From positions 124,001-188,000 of the forward strand of contig NZ_CP094326.1 of NCBI RefSeq assembly GCF_022760175.1: a DNA stretch of 64,000 nucleotides, read 5' to 3'. Shown piece after piece: positions 37,322 through 46,947 of this stretch (its first letter is position 1; each line of letters begins with the position of its first letter). The stretch is from Zhouia spongiae (GTDB lineage: Bacteria > Bacteroidota > Bacteroidia > Flavobacteriales > Flavobacteriaceae). Made by a program: the position numbers and the translations under genes. The notes under the pieces were generated by a model that was given only the letters and a program-made list of their open reading frames with translations, ran no database searches and was not told the origin of the DNA.

Positions 37322-38800
37322 ATGAAGCCTATACACATCCTCATACTCATAGCCCTATATTTTGCAGTACTCATAATCATATCTTATTTTACAGGAAAAG
37401 AAGACTCTAACGATGCTTTTTTCAAAGCCAACAAATCATCTCCCTGGTTTATTGTTGCCTTCGGAATGATCGGCGCTTCCCTTAGTGGAGTTACCTTTAT
37501 TTCCGTACCTGGAGATGTAGGTAACGGAATGTTCAGCTATATGCAGGTTGTATTCGGGTATCTTTTCGGGTATTTTGTAATTGCATTTGTGTTAATGCCC
37601 ATTTATTACAAACTTAACGTTACATCCATTTATGAGTACCTGGGGAATAGATTCGGCATAGTAAGTCATAAAACCGGGGCTGTTTTTTTCTTCGTTTCCA
37701 GAGTATTAGGAGCCTCCTTCAGACTGTTCCTTGTTGCCAGTGTATTGCATGAATTCGTTTTTAAGTTCTGGAACTTTCCATTTGCCCTGACAGTAGTTAT
37801 TTCGGTATTGCTTATCATGATATACACCTTTAGAGGCGGTGTAAAGACGGTTGTCTGGACCGATACCATACAAACCTTATTCATGCTGACCGCCCTTATT
37901 GTTACCATCGTTCTGATATACCAGCAAATGGGATGGGGCTTCGGGGATTTCATGGAAAGCAAAGAGCTTAAACAGTTCGACAAAATATTCTTCTTCGATG
38001 ACTTTTTAGCCAAGAACCATTTCATCAAACAGTTTCTGGGGGGTATGTTTATAACCATTTGCATGACAGGTCTGGATCAGGATATGATGCAAAAAAACCT
38101 CACCTGCAAGACGCTGAAGGATGCACAAAAAAACATGATAAGCTTTAGCGTAATCCTGGTTTTTGTAAATTTCGTCTTCCTGTTGCTAGGTGCATTACTC
38201 TTCATATACGCCGATACAAACGGCATCGGCATCCCGACTGTAGACGGCACCCCAAAAACCGACCTATTATATCCTGAAATAGCGTTAAAATCCAATTTAG
38301 GCATCCCGGTTGCCATATTTTTCACTTTAGGACTAATAGCTGCTGCCTATTCCAGTGCCGATAGTGCGCTAACCTCTTTAACCACCTCCTTCTGTATCGA
38401 TTTTTTAAATATTGAAAAGAAGCCCCTGAATACTCAAAAAGGCACAAGAAAAAAAGTACATATCATTATGGCCGCACTTCTAGTACTTGTCATTATCAGC
38501 TTTTACTATTTGCTCGACCAAAGTGTTATCAGCGGGTTATTGACAGTTGCGGGATATACCTACGGCCCCTTGTTAGGTTTGTTTGCCTATGGTATTTTCA
38601 CCAAACAAAAAATCAATGATAAACGGGTTCCCTGGGTCGCTATCATATCAGTCGGGGCAACCTACCTGATTGCCAGTCTGCCACCGGCATATTTAGGCGG
38701 CTATCAATGGGGGTATGAATTATTGATATTAAACGGGCTTATAACTTTTACAGGACTTTCAATAATCAGAAAAAAACAAACAGATAACCAGGTAATATGA
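37322..38800 (+). CDS. Sodium:solute symporter (SSS family)
   Basis: 492 residues with about 13 predicted membrane helices. Typical SSS features are the N-terminal [31 protein letters not shown] in helix 2 (sodium-site region), [17 protein letters not shown], and [15 protein letters not shown]. Substrate not evident. Its stop overlaps the ATG of the next lipoprotein gene (ATGA), so the two are coupled. Confidence 0.92.
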   Translation: MKPIHILILIALYFAVLIIISYFTGKEDSNDAFFKANKSSPWFIVAFGMIGASLSGVTFISVPGDVGNGMFSYMQVVFGYLFGYFVIAFVLMPIYYKLNVTSIYEYLGNRFGIVSHKTGAVFFFVSRVLGASFRLFLVASVLHEFVFKFWNFPFALTVVISVLLIMIYTFRGGVKTVVWTDTIQTLFMLTALIVTIVLIYQQMGWGFGDFMESKELKQFDKIFFFDDFLAKNHFIKQFLGGMFITICMTGLDQDMMQKNLTCKTLKDAQKNMISFSVILVFVNFVFLLLGALLFIYADTNGIGIPTVDGTPKTDLLYPEIALKSNLGIPVAIFFTLGLIAAAYSSADSALTSLTTSFCIDFLNIEKKPLNTQKGTRKKVHIIMAALLVLVIISFYYLLDQSVISGLLTVAGYTYGPLLGLFAYGIFTKQKINDKRVPWVAIISVGATYLIASLPPAYLGGYQWGYELLILNGLITFTGLSIIRKKQTDNQVI

Positions 38801-39282
38801 AAAAAATAAAAAAACAACTTCTCATTTTAATCAGCATCATAACAGGCTTTTCCTGTTCGGATAAAAAAATAGAAAAGGCGAAACCCGAACCTGCTGATAT
38901 CACCGGAACCTGGAAATTAATTTCAGGAACCATTATTAATGATCAGGACACTGTTGTAACGGACTACACCAAAAATCAGGAAATGATCAAAATAATCAAT
39001 GACACTCATTTTGCTTTCTTAAGACATGATCTTAACGGAGGGAGAGACAGTTCGGCTGTATTTGTTTCCGGAGGCGGCCCTTATACCGTTAAAAATAATA
39101 TTTATACAGAATTTTTAGAATACTGCAACCACAGAGAATGGGAGAATAATAACTTTTCCTTTGAATTCACCATAAAAGAAGATACCCTCACCACAAAAGG
39201 AATCGAAAAAATCGATGAGATCGGAGTTCATCATATGAATATCGAAAAGTTCGTCAGGCTAAAAAGTCGCGATCAGCAGTAA
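38797..39282 (+). CDS. Lipocalin-like lipoprotein
   Basis: 161 residues. The lipoprotein signal ends in TGFSC with the acylated Cys at about residue 20. A lipocalin-like motif GTWKLISGT lies near residue 37 and the rest is predicted beta-rich. It is coupled to the symporter and could be a periplasmic partner, but that is inference. Its stop is followed at once by the hairpin GCTCCTCCGGAGC and the third copy of the dispersed repeat. Confidence 0.7.
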   Translation: MKKIKKQLLILISIITGFSCSDKKIEKAKPEPADITGTWKLISGTIINDQDTVVTDYTKNQEMIKIINDTHFAFLRHDLNGGRDSSAVFVSGGGPYTVKNNIYTEFLEYCNHREWENNNFSFEFTIKEDTLTTKGIEKIDEIGVHHMNIEKFVRLKSRDQQ

Positions 39283-39535
39283 GCTCCTCCGGAGCAAGCT
39301 CATAAGAAGGTAGTCAATACAAGAAAAACAGAGGGTTAATTTGATCATTTTGTGATATAGTTGTAAGCTAACATTGAATGGCTTAAAAAGGAGTAAAATA
39401 TGTTGTATAATTTCTTTTAAAGAAAGACTCGCACCTTGTCATACTTCCCGCTTTACTTTTAGTGTATTTTTCAATGAATGTAGCGTGGGGAAAGCCAGCC
39501 GCTAATATCTTTAACAATAACAGAAAAAGATAATA
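39283..39535. other. Intergenic region with repeat copy 3; otherwise empty
   Basis: GCTCCTCCGGAGC (39283-39295) forms a short hairpin, and GGAGCAAGCTCATAAGAAGG (39291-39310) matches 17 of 20 positions of 46845-46864. The rest is A+T-rich with no convincing gene. Confidence 0.6.
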
Positions 39536-39895
39536 TCAATACTGATGTGTAGATAATAAAACCAAAGTACAGGCTTCTTCCCACCCAATTCCATTCGATT
39601 CCAGTATGCTGTAAAATTCTTTATTTTCAGTACCCGGATTAAATATAACCCTTCTCGGTCCGAGAGACACTATATAATCGTAAAAGTCCTTTTGGGCATT
39701 CGAGTTCAGGTATAGTGTCACTGTATCTATATCATCGTATTGCTGTAGTTTATTAACAATATTCACATCGGCAACCATGCCTTCTTTTTTACCAAAAGCC
39801 ACTACCGGTTCATCCGAATTTCTCAGTTGATGAACCGCTAAATAACTATACCTATCCGGTTTTAACGAAGCTCCCATAACTAAGGTTCTACCCAT
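39536..39895 (-). CDS. CoA-binding domain protein
   Basis: 119 residues, a compact Rossmann fold of the YccU/CoA_binding type (TLVMGASLKPDRYSYLAVHQLRN, VVAFGKKEGMVADVNIV, TVTLYLN, RVIFNPGTENKEFYSILESNGIGWEEACTLVLL). It probably binds a CoA-linked ligand; function is not defined. Confidence 0.85.
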   Translation of the reverse strand: MGRTLVMGASLKPDRYSYLAVHQLRNSDEPVVAFGKKEGMVADVNIVNKLQQYDDIDTVTLYLNSNAQKDFYDYIVSLGPRRVIFNPGTENKEFYSILESNGIGWEEACTLVLLSTHQY

Positions 39896-40012
39896 CCCGT
39901 GTATTTGTTAAAAAATGTTAATTGTCCTTAAAAGCAGTAACACATTACCCATATCATCGTCAATTAGGTACTAAACTAAAACATTTATCATCAATCAAAA
40001 AACAACTAACCA

Positions 40013-42487
40013 ATGAAAAATTTTATAATAACACTTACGCTTGTAATAAGTGCCTGTTTTCAATCATTCGCACAACCGTCTCCGGAAGCGAAAATAGGCA
40101 CTGTTAGCGGAAAAGTTATCGACAAGACCCTTAATCAGCCTATTCCGTACGCATCGGTTGTAGTAAAATCAAAAACTGATGGAGCCAACCTCACCGGAGG
40201 CATTACAAATGACGATGGAACCTTTGAACTAAAGAATATTGAAGAAGGCACCCATCTTTTTACGGTTCAGTTTATAGGCTACGAAACCTTTTCTAAAGAG
40301 ATCACCATCTCGAGACAAAACAGAAAAATTGCCCTGGGAACTATAACCCTCAGTGAAAATGCAATCGAATTAGAAGGAGTTAACGTGGTAGGTGAACGCA
40401 CTACCATAGAACAAAAAATAGACAGAAAAGTTATCAATGTAGGGAAAGACCTTACCACCGCCGGAGCCACTGCTTCAGACATTATGAACAATATTCCGTC
40501 TGTTAATGTGGATCAGCAAACCGGTAACATCAGCCTCCGCGGCAATGAGAATGTACGTGTAATGGTAGACGGAAAGCTTTCTAACGTTCCTATAGCTCAG
40601 TTATTGAAACAGATCCCCTCATCGTCGATCAAAAGCATAGAACTCATAACAAACCCTTCTGCTAAATACAACCCTGAAGGTATGAGCGGTATTATTAACA
40701 TCATCCTTCATAAAAATGCAAATATCGGCTTTAACGGTAATGCCAGTGTTGGTTTAACTTATGATGAGAATGCCAAATTTAACAGCACCGTCGATATGAA
40801 CTACAGGAACGGAAAATTTAATGTTTATGGAAATGTCGGTACTAACATCGGGAAAAACAACAATCATGGGAATATCATTAGAGAGGTTGAAAACTCCGAA
40901 CAGTTATTTCAATTTAAAAACAACGACAAATCATACCTTTATAAGGTTGGAGTAGATTTTTTCCTCAACGACAAGAACACTGTTTCATTCTTTACCAATC
41001 AAAATATTTATGATGGAAAAGCCAATGGAAACACAGGTCTTGTTTATTACAACGACTTATCCAGGAATTTTGCTCAAAGAGCTTACAGCAAAAGTGGAAA
41101 TAGAAGCGAACAGTACAATTTTGATTACAAACACGACTTCTCGAAGGAAGGTCACAACATCGAATTGGAAGTAGATTATAATACGTTTAATAGCGATAGT
41201 GATTTTGATTTTAAATACAGCGGAAATACCAATTTAATTAATTACTCTGATTACGTAGGCTCTGAAAGAGATCAGCTGACTGCTAATCTGGATTACATTA
41301 ACCCACTTTCAGAAAACTCAAAACTGGAACTAGGTTTAGAGCTCAGACAGTTTGATTCGGATATCGATTATTCATCTACAGGCTTGTCGTATGACCCTGA
41401 CATTGAAGACTTCGGACCTACGCCTGACAGAAATTTTAAATACGATATGGACATCTACTCCGCATATGCCACATTTGGGCAAAATTTTGAGAAGTGGGGA
41501 TACCAGTTAGGCGCAAGAGTTGAAACTGTAAACGTCGATGCTATTACCACGGAACAAGAAGAAGCGGGGCCAGATTCTGTTGAGACTTTTAAAGACGATT
41601 ATGTGCAAATTTACCCTTCGGGATTTCTTACTTATACACCAACTGAAAAAAATCAATATCAGCTAAGTATAAGCAGGAGGGTAGACAGACCGGGACTCAA
41701 CCAGGTAAATCCATTTAGGGAATGGAGCACACCCCAGATCTCATCCCTGGGCAATTCAGAACTGGTACCTCAGTTTACCAACTCAATCGAAACCAATTAT
41801 ACGCGCAGACTTAAAAGCGGTAGTATAACCGCAGGCGTTTTTTACAGGATTATTGAAGACGAAATTAACAGAGCTGTATACATAGACCGGGTAGACACCG
41901 AGCGGATCATACTTACTTTTGACAACTTCGACAGAACAACTGCCTATGGTATTGAAATATCTTCCAACTACAGGCCGACAAGCTGGTGGAACTTCAATAC
42001 AAGTTTTGATCTTTTCTCTCAAACCCAGAAAAGCCTGACTGAACTCTCTACATCTCCGGACGAAGAAATAACTGAAGATGAAATCATTGAAGACGAAATT
42101 GAAGTCGACAACACGCAATGGAACTTTAGAATGAATAACAACTTTAAAGTAACAAAGAAACTCACACTTTCGTTATTCGGTATGTATCGATCCAGCGCAA
42201 AGGGCATCCAGTTTGAAAGAAAACCAATGTACTTTGTCAACACAGGTGCCCGCTATAGTTTTGCCGAAGGAAAAGGTACTGTAAGTTTAAACTACAACGA
42301 CATCTTTAATACGATGAGATTCGCTTTCGACGGAGATAACCCATACCCGCAAGAAGGCTCATTTCACTGGGAAAGCCAAAGCGTGTACCTGGGATTATCG
42401 TACAGGTTCGGAAGCGGAAAAAACAGGGCCCTGAAAAGGAAGAACAGAGACGACAACACCAAAGAATCCGGTGGAGGAATCTTATAA
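40013..42487 (+). CDS. TonB-dependent receptor-type outer membrane protein
   Basis: 824 residues. A signal peptide (MKNFIITLTLVISACFQSFAQ) precedes a CarboxypepD_reg-like carrier domain (GTVSGKVIDKTLNQPIPYASVVV), a plug domain (VRVMVDGKLSNVPIAQLL, IKSIELITNPSAKYNPEGMSGIINIIL), and the long outer-membrane barrel ending at YLGLSYRFGSGK. This is the Bacteroidetes OMP_b-brl_3 type, not a SusC; no SusD is nearby. A short basic tail follows the barrel, which is unusual for barrels that normally end with an aromatic residue. Ligand unknown. Confidence 0.88.
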   Translation: MKNFIITLTLVISACFQSFAQPSPEAKIGTVSGKVIDKTLNQPIPYASVVVKSKTDGANLTGGITNDDGTFELKNIEEGTHLFTVQFIGYETFSKEITISRQNRKIALGTITLSENAIELEGVNVVGERTTIEQKIDRKVINVGKDLTTAGATASDIMNNIPSVNVDQQTGNISLRGNENVRVMVDGKLSNVPIAQLLKQIPSSSIKSIELITNPSAKYNPEGMSGIINIILHKNANIGFNGNASVGLTYDENAKFNSTVDMNYRNGKFNVYGNVGTNIGKNNNHGNIIREVENSEQLFQFKNNDKSYLYKVGVDFFLNDKNTVSFFTNQNIYDGKANGNTGLVYYNDLSRNFAQRAYSKSGNRSEQYNFDYKHDFSKEGHNIELEVDYNTFNSDSDFDFKYSGNTNLINYSDYVGSERDQLTANLDYINPLSENSKLELGLELRQFDSDIDYSSTGLSYDPDIEDFGPTPDRNFKYDMDIYSAYATFGQNFEKWGYQLGARVETVNVDAITTEQEEAGPDSVETFKDDYVQIYPSGFLTYTPTEKNQYQLSISRRVDRPGLNQVNPFREWSTPQISSLGNSELVPQFTNSIETNYTRRLKSGSITAGVFYRIIEDEINRAVYIDRVDTERIILTFDNFDRTTAYGIEISSNYRPTSWWNFNTSFDLFSQTQKSLTELSTSPDEEITEDEIIEDEIEVDNTQWNFRMNNNFKVTKKLTLSLFGMYRSSAKGIQFERKPMYFVNTGARYSFAEGKGTVSLNYNDIFNTMRFAFDGDNPYPQEGSFHWESQSVYLGLSYRFGSGKNRALKRKNRDDNTKESGGGIL

Positions 42488-42544
42488 AACAGGATACCCC
42501 CGCGATTATTTCAAAGTCAATGGTTAGTGTTTTATTGCGGGGCT

Positions 42545-42577
42545 ATTAAATCCGGGGTTTTTCTCCGGATTTTTTTG
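42545..42577 (+). terminator. Intrinsic terminator of the TonB receptor gene
   Basis: AAATCCGG (42548-42555), a 9-base loop, CCGGATTT (42565-42572) and a T-run follow the receptor gene by about 60 bases. Confidence 0.85.
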
Positions 42578-42590
42578 TTCACAATTATAA

Positions 42591-42611
42591 TAATCGTAAT
42601 ATTGCAATATA
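42591..42611. promoter_or_regulatory. Putative ArsR operator 1
   Basis: TAATCGTAATATTGCAATAT lies 13 bases before arsR and resembles the sequence before the DUF6428-like gene. The core TCGTAATATTGCAA is an imperfect palindrome, as for an ArsR-family site. Confidence 0.7.
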
Positions 42612-42623
42612 ATAATTCATTAA

Positions 42624-42962
42624 ATGGGAATCACTAAAACAGACATCTTCACAGAAGAACAAAATCAAATTGCCAAAATAGCCAAGGTAATCGGTCATCC
42701 CGCAAGGGTTGCTATTATTCAGCACCTCATCAAGGTTAACCAATGTATTTGCGGAGATCTTGTCGATGTAATCGGGCTGGCACAGCCTACCATATCACAA
42801 CATCTCAGGGAACTAAAAAACATTGGCCTCATTAAAGGTAATATTGAAGGCACCAGTGTTTGTTACTGCATCGATTCCGAAAACTGGAATCGTTTTAAAT
42901 CCTTGCTCTCCACTTTTTTTGATACTTACAAGAGTGATGATCGCAGGGACAGTTGCTGTTAA
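42624..42962 (+). CDS. arsR: ArsR-type metalloregulator
   Basis: 112 residues, a winged-helix repressor of the ArsR/SmtB family with the metal-sensing Cys pair in NQCICGDLVDVIG (helix 3 position) and DNA recognition helix in AQPTISQHLRELKNIGLI. A further Cys pair ends the protein (DSCC). It starts an arsenic operon and is likely released from its operators by arsenite. Confidence 0.92.
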   Translation: MGITKTDIFTEEQNQIAKIAKVIGHPARVAIIQHLIKVNQCICGDLVDVIGLAQPTISQHLRELKNIGLIKGNIEGTSVCYCIDSENWNRFKSLLSTFFDTYKSDDRRDSCC

Positions 42963-42977
42963 AAAAATTTAATTTCA

Positions 42978-42998
42978 TTAATCGTAATATTACAATAA
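42978..42998. promoter_or_regulatory. Putative ArsR operator 2
   Basis: TTAATCGTAATATTACAATA, in the 38-base gap between arsR and the next gene. TCGTAATATTACAA is a near-perfect palindrome and agrees with the site before arsR in 13 of 14 core positions. Confidence 0.68.
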
Positions 42999-43000
42999 AT

Positions 43001-43468
43001 ATGAAACTCTCTGAAATAAAAGAAATCCTTAAAAAAGTAAATACTATTGCTTTTGCACTGCCTGATGGCAACCTTGTACCCGAGCATTTTCACGTAACTG
43101 AAATAGGAAAAGTAAAAAAAGACTTTATCGATTGTGGCGGGACAACCCGCCATGAGGAAGTTATAAATTTCCAGCTATGGAGTGCTGACGACTATAACCA
43201 TCGGCTCCACCCTGAAAAACTGGTTCACATCATAGAACTGTCAGAAAAAACATTGCAGCTTGGTGACTCACAAATAGAAGTTGAATATCAAGGTAAAACA
43301 ATAGGCAAGTACGGCCTGGACTTTAACGGACAACATTTTTTACTTACCAGTAAGCAAACCGATTGTTTGGCAAAAGACAACTGCGATGTCCCGGCCAATA
43401 AAAAAAGAAAGGTTAATATATCGGAATTGCAGGCCTCGTGTTGCGAACCCGATTCCGGATGTTGTTAA
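43001..43468 (+). CDS. DUF6428-like ars-operon protein with Cys tail
   Basis: 155 residues from the ATG at 43001, preferred to an in-frame ATG at 42953 because that one overlaps arsR and the operator. The body has EHFHVTEIGKVKKDFIDCGGT and YNHRLHPEKLVHIIEL. The C-terminus ends ASCCEPDSGCC, a four-Cys cluster suited to binding arsenite or another soft metal. In Bacteroidetes such genes occur in ars operons, but no biochemical role is established to my knowledge. Confidence 0.78.
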   Translation: MKLSEIKEILKKVNTIAFALPDGNLVPEHFHVTEIGKVKKDFIDCGGTTRHEEVINFQLWSADDYNHRLHPEKLVHIIELSEKTLQLGDSQIEVEYQGKTIGKYGLDFNGQHFLLTSKQTDCLAKDNCDVPANKKRKVNISELQASCCEPDSGCC

Positions 43469-43479
43469 ATAATAGTATC

Positions 43480-43971
43480 ATGCATTTCGGTCTAATTACG
43501 CCCGGCCATTATCCTCAGGTTGCTGAAATATACCTCGCCGGGATCAAAACCGGCAATGCGACCTTTGAAACGGGAGTACCATCATACGAGCTATGGGATA
43601 AAAAACACCTTCCGTTCGGACGAATTGCTCTCTTTACAGGTAACAAAATGCTTGGGTGGGCTGCTTTATCAAAAGTATCAGACCGCTGCGTCTATAACGG
43701 CGTTGCAGAAGTAAGCATTTATGTTGCTCCCGGTTCAGCAAGAATCGGGATAGGCACACAATTACTCATAAAGCTTATTGAAGAAAGTGAAAAAAACGGG
43801 CTATGGACATTGCAATGCGGAATTATGAAAGAAAATACAGCCAGTATTAAACTCCACCAAAAATGTGGATTCAGGAAGATCGGATACCGAGAAAAGATCG
43901 GAAAATTACACGGTGTCTGGCGCGACAACATCATTATGGAACGAAGAAGCAGAAAACAAATATTCAACTAA
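43480..43971 (+). CDS. GNAT acetyltransferase, ArsN/phosphinothricin acetyltransferase-like
   Basis: 163 residues. PAT-type GNAT with [38 protein letters not shown] and [20 protein letters not shown]. The acetyl-CoA loop of such enzymes is usually RGxGxG/A; here it is ARIGIG. In ars operons this family (ArsN) acetylates organoarsenical inhibitors resembling phosphinothricin; the operon context supports that, the sequence alone does not prove it. I chose the ATG at 43480, since the longer frame overlaps the previous gene. Confidence 0.82.
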   Translation: MHFGLITPGHYPQVAEIYLAGIKTGNATFETGVPSYELWDKKHLPFGRIALFTGNKMLGWAALSKVSDRCVYNGVAEVSIYVAPGSARIGIGTQLLIKLIEESEKNGLWTLQCGIMKENTASIKLHQKCGFRKIGYREKIGKLHGVWRDNIIMERRSRKQIFN

Positions 43972-43984
43972 ACAGCTATCAATT

Positions 43985-45040
43985 ATGAACAAAAAATTAT
44001 CCTTTTTAGATAATTACCTGACGTTATGGATCTTTCTGGCCATGGGAATAGGTGTCGCTCTTGGTTATTATTTCCCGGGAAGCGCAGCTATTATCAATTC
44101 ATACAGCTCCGGCACTACCAATATTCCGATTGCCATTGGTTTGATTGTTATGATGTACCCTCCCTTAGCCAAGGTTAACTACAAATTATTGCCAAAAGTA
44201 TTCAGAAACACCAAATTACTCTCACTATCCTTGGTTTTGAACTGGGTTATAGGTCCGGTTTTGATGTTCATCCTGGCCGTTATTTTTCTCAGGGACGAAC
44301 CTGAATATATGACCGGGCTCATATTAATCGGTTTAGCAAGATGTATAGCCATGGTATTGGTCTGGAATGATCTTGCTGAGGGGAGCAAAGAATATGCTGC
44401 GGGCCTGGTTGCCATGAACAGCTTATTTCAGGTATTTGCCTACAGCTTCTATGCCTGGGTATTTATTACAATCCTCCCCCCTTACTTTGGCTTTGAAGGA
44501 GCCATCGTAGATATTTCAATCGCTACCATTGCAGAAAGTGTTGCCATATACTTAGGCATCCCCTTTCTTTTAGGCTTCTTGAGCAGGTTGTTTTTGGTAA
44601 AATTAAAAGGAGAAGAATGGTATATGGATATTTTTATTCCTAAAATATCCTGGCTCACCCTTATAGCCCTGCTTTTTACTATCGTGGTCATGTTCAGCTT
44701 AAAAGGAGAGCTCATTGTAAGTATTCCGATGGATGTCGTAAAAATAGCCATTCCGTTGCTTATTTATTTTGCATTGATGTTTCTTATCGGTTTTGGCATC
44801 AGCAAATGGTTTAAAGCTCCATATGACGAAAATGCTGCTGTTTCATTTACCGCAGCAGGTAACAACTTTGAGCTGGCGATTGCCGTGGCAATCGCCGTGT
44901 TTGGCTTAAATAGCGGACAAGCCTTTACCGGTGTTATCGGTCCGCTGGTAGAAGTACCCGCACTGATCTTACTGGTAAGAGTCTCTTTTTGGCTAAAGAA
45001 AAAATATTACACTAAGAAATTAAACCCGCAAAAAGCTTAA
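43985..45040 (+). CDS. arsB: ACR3-family arsenite efflux transporter
   Basis: 351 residues and ten predicted membrane helices, matching the Acr3 fold rather than E. coli ArsB. The conserved Cys lies in [18 protein letters not shown] (arsenite translocation site), and [20 protein letters not shown] is the second hallmark. The start is the ATG at 43985, 13 bases behind the acetyltransferase. The symbol acr3 would be equally suitable. Confidence 0.94.
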   Translation: MNKKLSFLDNYLTLWIFLAMGIGVALGYYFPGSAAIINSYSSGTTNIPIAIGLIVMMYPPLAKVNYKLLPKVFRNTKLLSLSLVLNWVIGPVLMFILAVIFLRDEPEYMTGLILIGLARCIAMVLVWNDLAEGSKEYAAGLVAMNSLFQVFAYSFYAWVFITILPPYFGFEGAIVDISIATIAESVAIYLGIPFLLGFLSRLFLVKLKGEEWYMDIFIPKISWLTLIALLFTIVVMFSLKGELIVSIPMDVVKIAIPLLIYFALMFLIGFGISKWFKAPYDENAAVSFTAAGNNFELAIAVAIAVFGLNSGQAFTGVIGPLVEVPALILLVRVSFWLKKKYYTKKLNPQKA

Positions 45041-45042
45041 CA

Positions 45043-45456
45043 ATGAAAAACATACTTGTATTATGCACAGGTAATTCGTGCAGAAGTCAAATGGCACACG
45101 GTTATTTAAAACACATGGCAACCGGTAAGGCCAATATATATAGTGCCGGTGTAGAGATCCACGGTTTAAATCCTTTTGCCGTAGGCATCATGGCAGAAGA
45201 TGCAATAGATATCAGCAAGCATACATCTAATCACGTAGACGAATATGCCAATATTGATTTTGACTATGTAATTACTGTATGTGATCATGCCAGTGAAAGC
45301 TGCCCACTCTTTACGCGGAAGACACAAAAGATACATCATAATTTTACTGACCCCAGCAAAGCCAGCGGTACCGCGAAAGAACTGATAGAGGCTTTTCGTT
45401 CTACACGAAATGAGATCAAGAGCTTTTGTAAAAGATTTGTCGAGGAATACCTTTAA
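45043..45456 (+). CDS. arsC: Arsenate reductase, LMW-PTP type
   Basis: 137 residues; the phosphatase P-loop LCTGNSCRS contains nucleophile Cys8, and the two resolving cysteines lie in VCDHASESCPLF. This is the thioredoxin-coupled arsenate reductase as in Staphylococcus plasmid pI258. It begins 2 bases after the transporter stop. Reduces arsenate to arsenite for export by the preceding pump. Confidence 0.93.
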   Translation: MKNILVLCTGNSCRSQMAHGYLKHMATGKANIYSAGVEIHGLNPFAVGIMAEDAIDISKHTSNHVDEYANIDFDYVITVCDHASESCPLFTRKTQKIHHNFTDPSKASGTAKELIEAFRSTRNEIKSFCKRFVEEYL

Positions 45457-45463
45457 ATAAAAA

Positions 45464-45492
45464 GTCCGCGGCCTGAAGGCCGCGGACACCCT
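45464..45492 (+). terminator. GC-rich hairpin at the end of the ars operon
   Basis: GTCCGCGGCC (45464-45473), a TGAA loop, GGCCGCGGAC (45478-45487), a 10-bp perfect stem eight bases past the arsC stop, preceded by AAAA (T-run on the minus strand). It lies between convergent genes and could end the DUF983 transcript too. Confidence 0.8.
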
Positions 45493-45506
45493 TAAAACCA
45501 ATGAAT

Positions 45507-45863
45507 CTAAATCGCCTTCTTTTCAAAAAAATACATCCACAGGCTTCGGGACACCCTAAAGTTGAATGTACTCAAAAGTACCGCAACGATCACTACTCCG
45601 CAGAGCAATACTATATTACTCATCCCTAATATAAACTTTATAACCACCAACATTGATATCAACTCAGCTACAGCCAAGGCATAACTAACATACATCGCTC
45701 CGAAAAAGAAACCCGGTTCTCTTTCAAATACATAGCCGCACTCCTGGCAGGAATGAAACATTTTCGGCATCCTGAACAAAAGTGAGTTCCCATTACTTCT
45801 AAACACTTTTCCTTTTTCACATTTAGGACATTTACACTGTAGTGCTTTTACATACCTGCTCAT
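45507..45863 (-). CDS. DUF983 zinc-ribbon membrane protein
   Basis: 118 residues from ATG 45863. The start SRYVKALQCKCPKCEKGKVF and the CQECGYVFEREPGFFFGAMYVSYALA form the Cys4 zinc-ribbon with membrane helix typical of DUF983. Two further hydrophobic helices follow. Function not known. Confidence 0.85.
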   Translation of the reverse strand: MSRYVKALQCKCPKCEKGKVFRSNGNSLLFRMPKMFHSCQECGYVFEREPGFFFGAMYVSYALAVAELISMLVVIKFILGMSNIVLLCGVVIVAVLLSTFNFRVSRSLWMYFFEKKAI

Positions 45864-45937
45864 ACATCGTTTATTTGATAAGGCAAATATCATAATCAAT
45901 TCACTATCATACCCTATATCATAATTGCATTATTTTG

Positions 45938-45945
45938 TACTTTTG
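45938..45945 (+). promoter_or_regulatory. -7 box TACTTTTG upstream of the AraC regulator
   Basis: Exact TAnnTTTG match, 18 bases before the ATG at 45964. No -33 TTTG at proper distance is clear, so support is limited. Confidence 0.4.
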
Positions 45946-45963
45946 AGACATAATATAATACGT

Positions 45964-46836
45964 ATGCAACTACTAAACATATTACATATTAAACAGTTTG
46001 ACAGTGCTGTAAACAATCCTGATTTTTATAGTAATACATTTAAAAACCACAACAACACACACCATAAAACAATTACGGCTCCGCACAAGCACGATTTTTA
46101 TGTAACCATTTTATTTACAGAAGGCACCGGAAAACATGAAGTTGACTTTCACACATACCCCATAAAGCCAGGGGTCGTATTTTTATTAAAGCCGGGGCAA
46201 ATTCATCATTGGGAACTATCAGACGATATCGACGGGTATATCTTTTTTCATTCAAAATCATTCTTTGACCTCAATTACACCAGCAGATCGGTAAATGATT
46301 TTCCTTTCTTCTACTCTTCTCAAAACCCGCCTTTACTTCAATTAAAGGACGAGGAACTGAACCATATATCCCGATACTTCATCGACATCAATGAAGAATA
46401 TTATGAAAACCGGCTTTTAAAACGGCTGAAAATCATTTCCCTCATCGACATCTTATACACAGATTTATCAAGAATATATCTATCTCTCCAACCGGAGTAT
46501 ACCGAACCATATAGAAATACGGAGCGCGTAAAACAACTGGAACAACTGATCGACGATCACTACAAAGAAGTTAAAATGGCTTCGGCATATGCTGAAATGA
46601 TGCACTTGAGTCCGAAACACTTAAACCGTATTGTTAAAAGCGCATTAAATAAAACCACCTCCGACCTGATAACGGAACGCATTATTTTAGAAGCGCGGAG
46701 AATGCTTATTCATTCCGGCGGTTCTTTAAGTGATATTTCACTAGAGTTGGGTTATGAAGATTATGCCTATTTCTCCAGGGTCTTTAAGATCAATACCGGG
46801 CACAGCCCCAGTCAGTTCATTAAAATCTATAAGTAA
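45964..46836 (+). CDS. AraC-family transcriptional regulator
   Basis: 290 residues from ATG 45964, chosen over 45925 because the -7 box lies between them. An N-terminal cupin-type sensor (HKHDFYVTILFTEGTGKHEVDFHTYPIKPGVVFLLKPGQIHHWE) is followed by two helix-turn-helices in the C-terminal 100 residues (MASAYAEMMHLSPKHLNRIVKSAL, SLSDISLELGYEDYAYFSRVFKINTGHSPSQF). Inducer unknown. It ends with the dispersed repeat copy 2 in the 3' region. Confidence 0.92.
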   Translation: MQLLNILHIKQFDSAVNNPDFYSNTFKNHNNTHHKTITAPHKHDFYVTILFTEGTGKHEVDFHTYPIKPGVVFLLKPGQIHHWELSDDIDGYIFFHSKSFFDLNYTSRSVNDFPFFYSSQNPPLLQLKDEELNHISRYFIDINEEYYENRLLKRLKIISLIDILYTDLSRIYLSLQPEYTEPYRNTERVKQLEQLIDDHYKEVKMASAYAEMMHLSPKHLNRIVKSALNKTTSDLITERIILEARRMLIHSGGSLSDISLELGYEDYAYFSRVFKINTGHSPSQFIKIYK

Positions 46837-46847
46837 AATACCTCGGA

Positions 46848-46874
46848 GCAAGCTCACGAGAGGGCCGAGCGTAA
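46848..46874 (+). repeat. Dispersed 27-bp repeat, copy 2
   Basis: GCAAGCTCACGAGAGGGCC followed by GAGCGTAA, 11 bases behind the stop codon of the AraC gene, in its sense direction. Compared with the copy at 34221-34247 (minus strand) it has 25 of 27 identical positions. Confidence 0.75.
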
Positions 46875-46947
46875 AAAAGACTATCTCCGATGTTTGTTAC
46901 GAGCAAATGCAGGAGACAGCCTGCTGACATTTTCTCTCAAAAAATCA

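Noticed and set aside
40013-42487. SusC-type polysaccharide utilisation receptor
   Set aside because: There is no SusD, sulfatase or glycoside hydrolase gene nearby, and the barrel is of the shorter OMP_b-brl_3 type.
42953-43000. Upstream start for the DUF6428-like gene
   Set aside because: It would overlap arsR and the putative operator; the ATG at 43001 is better placed.
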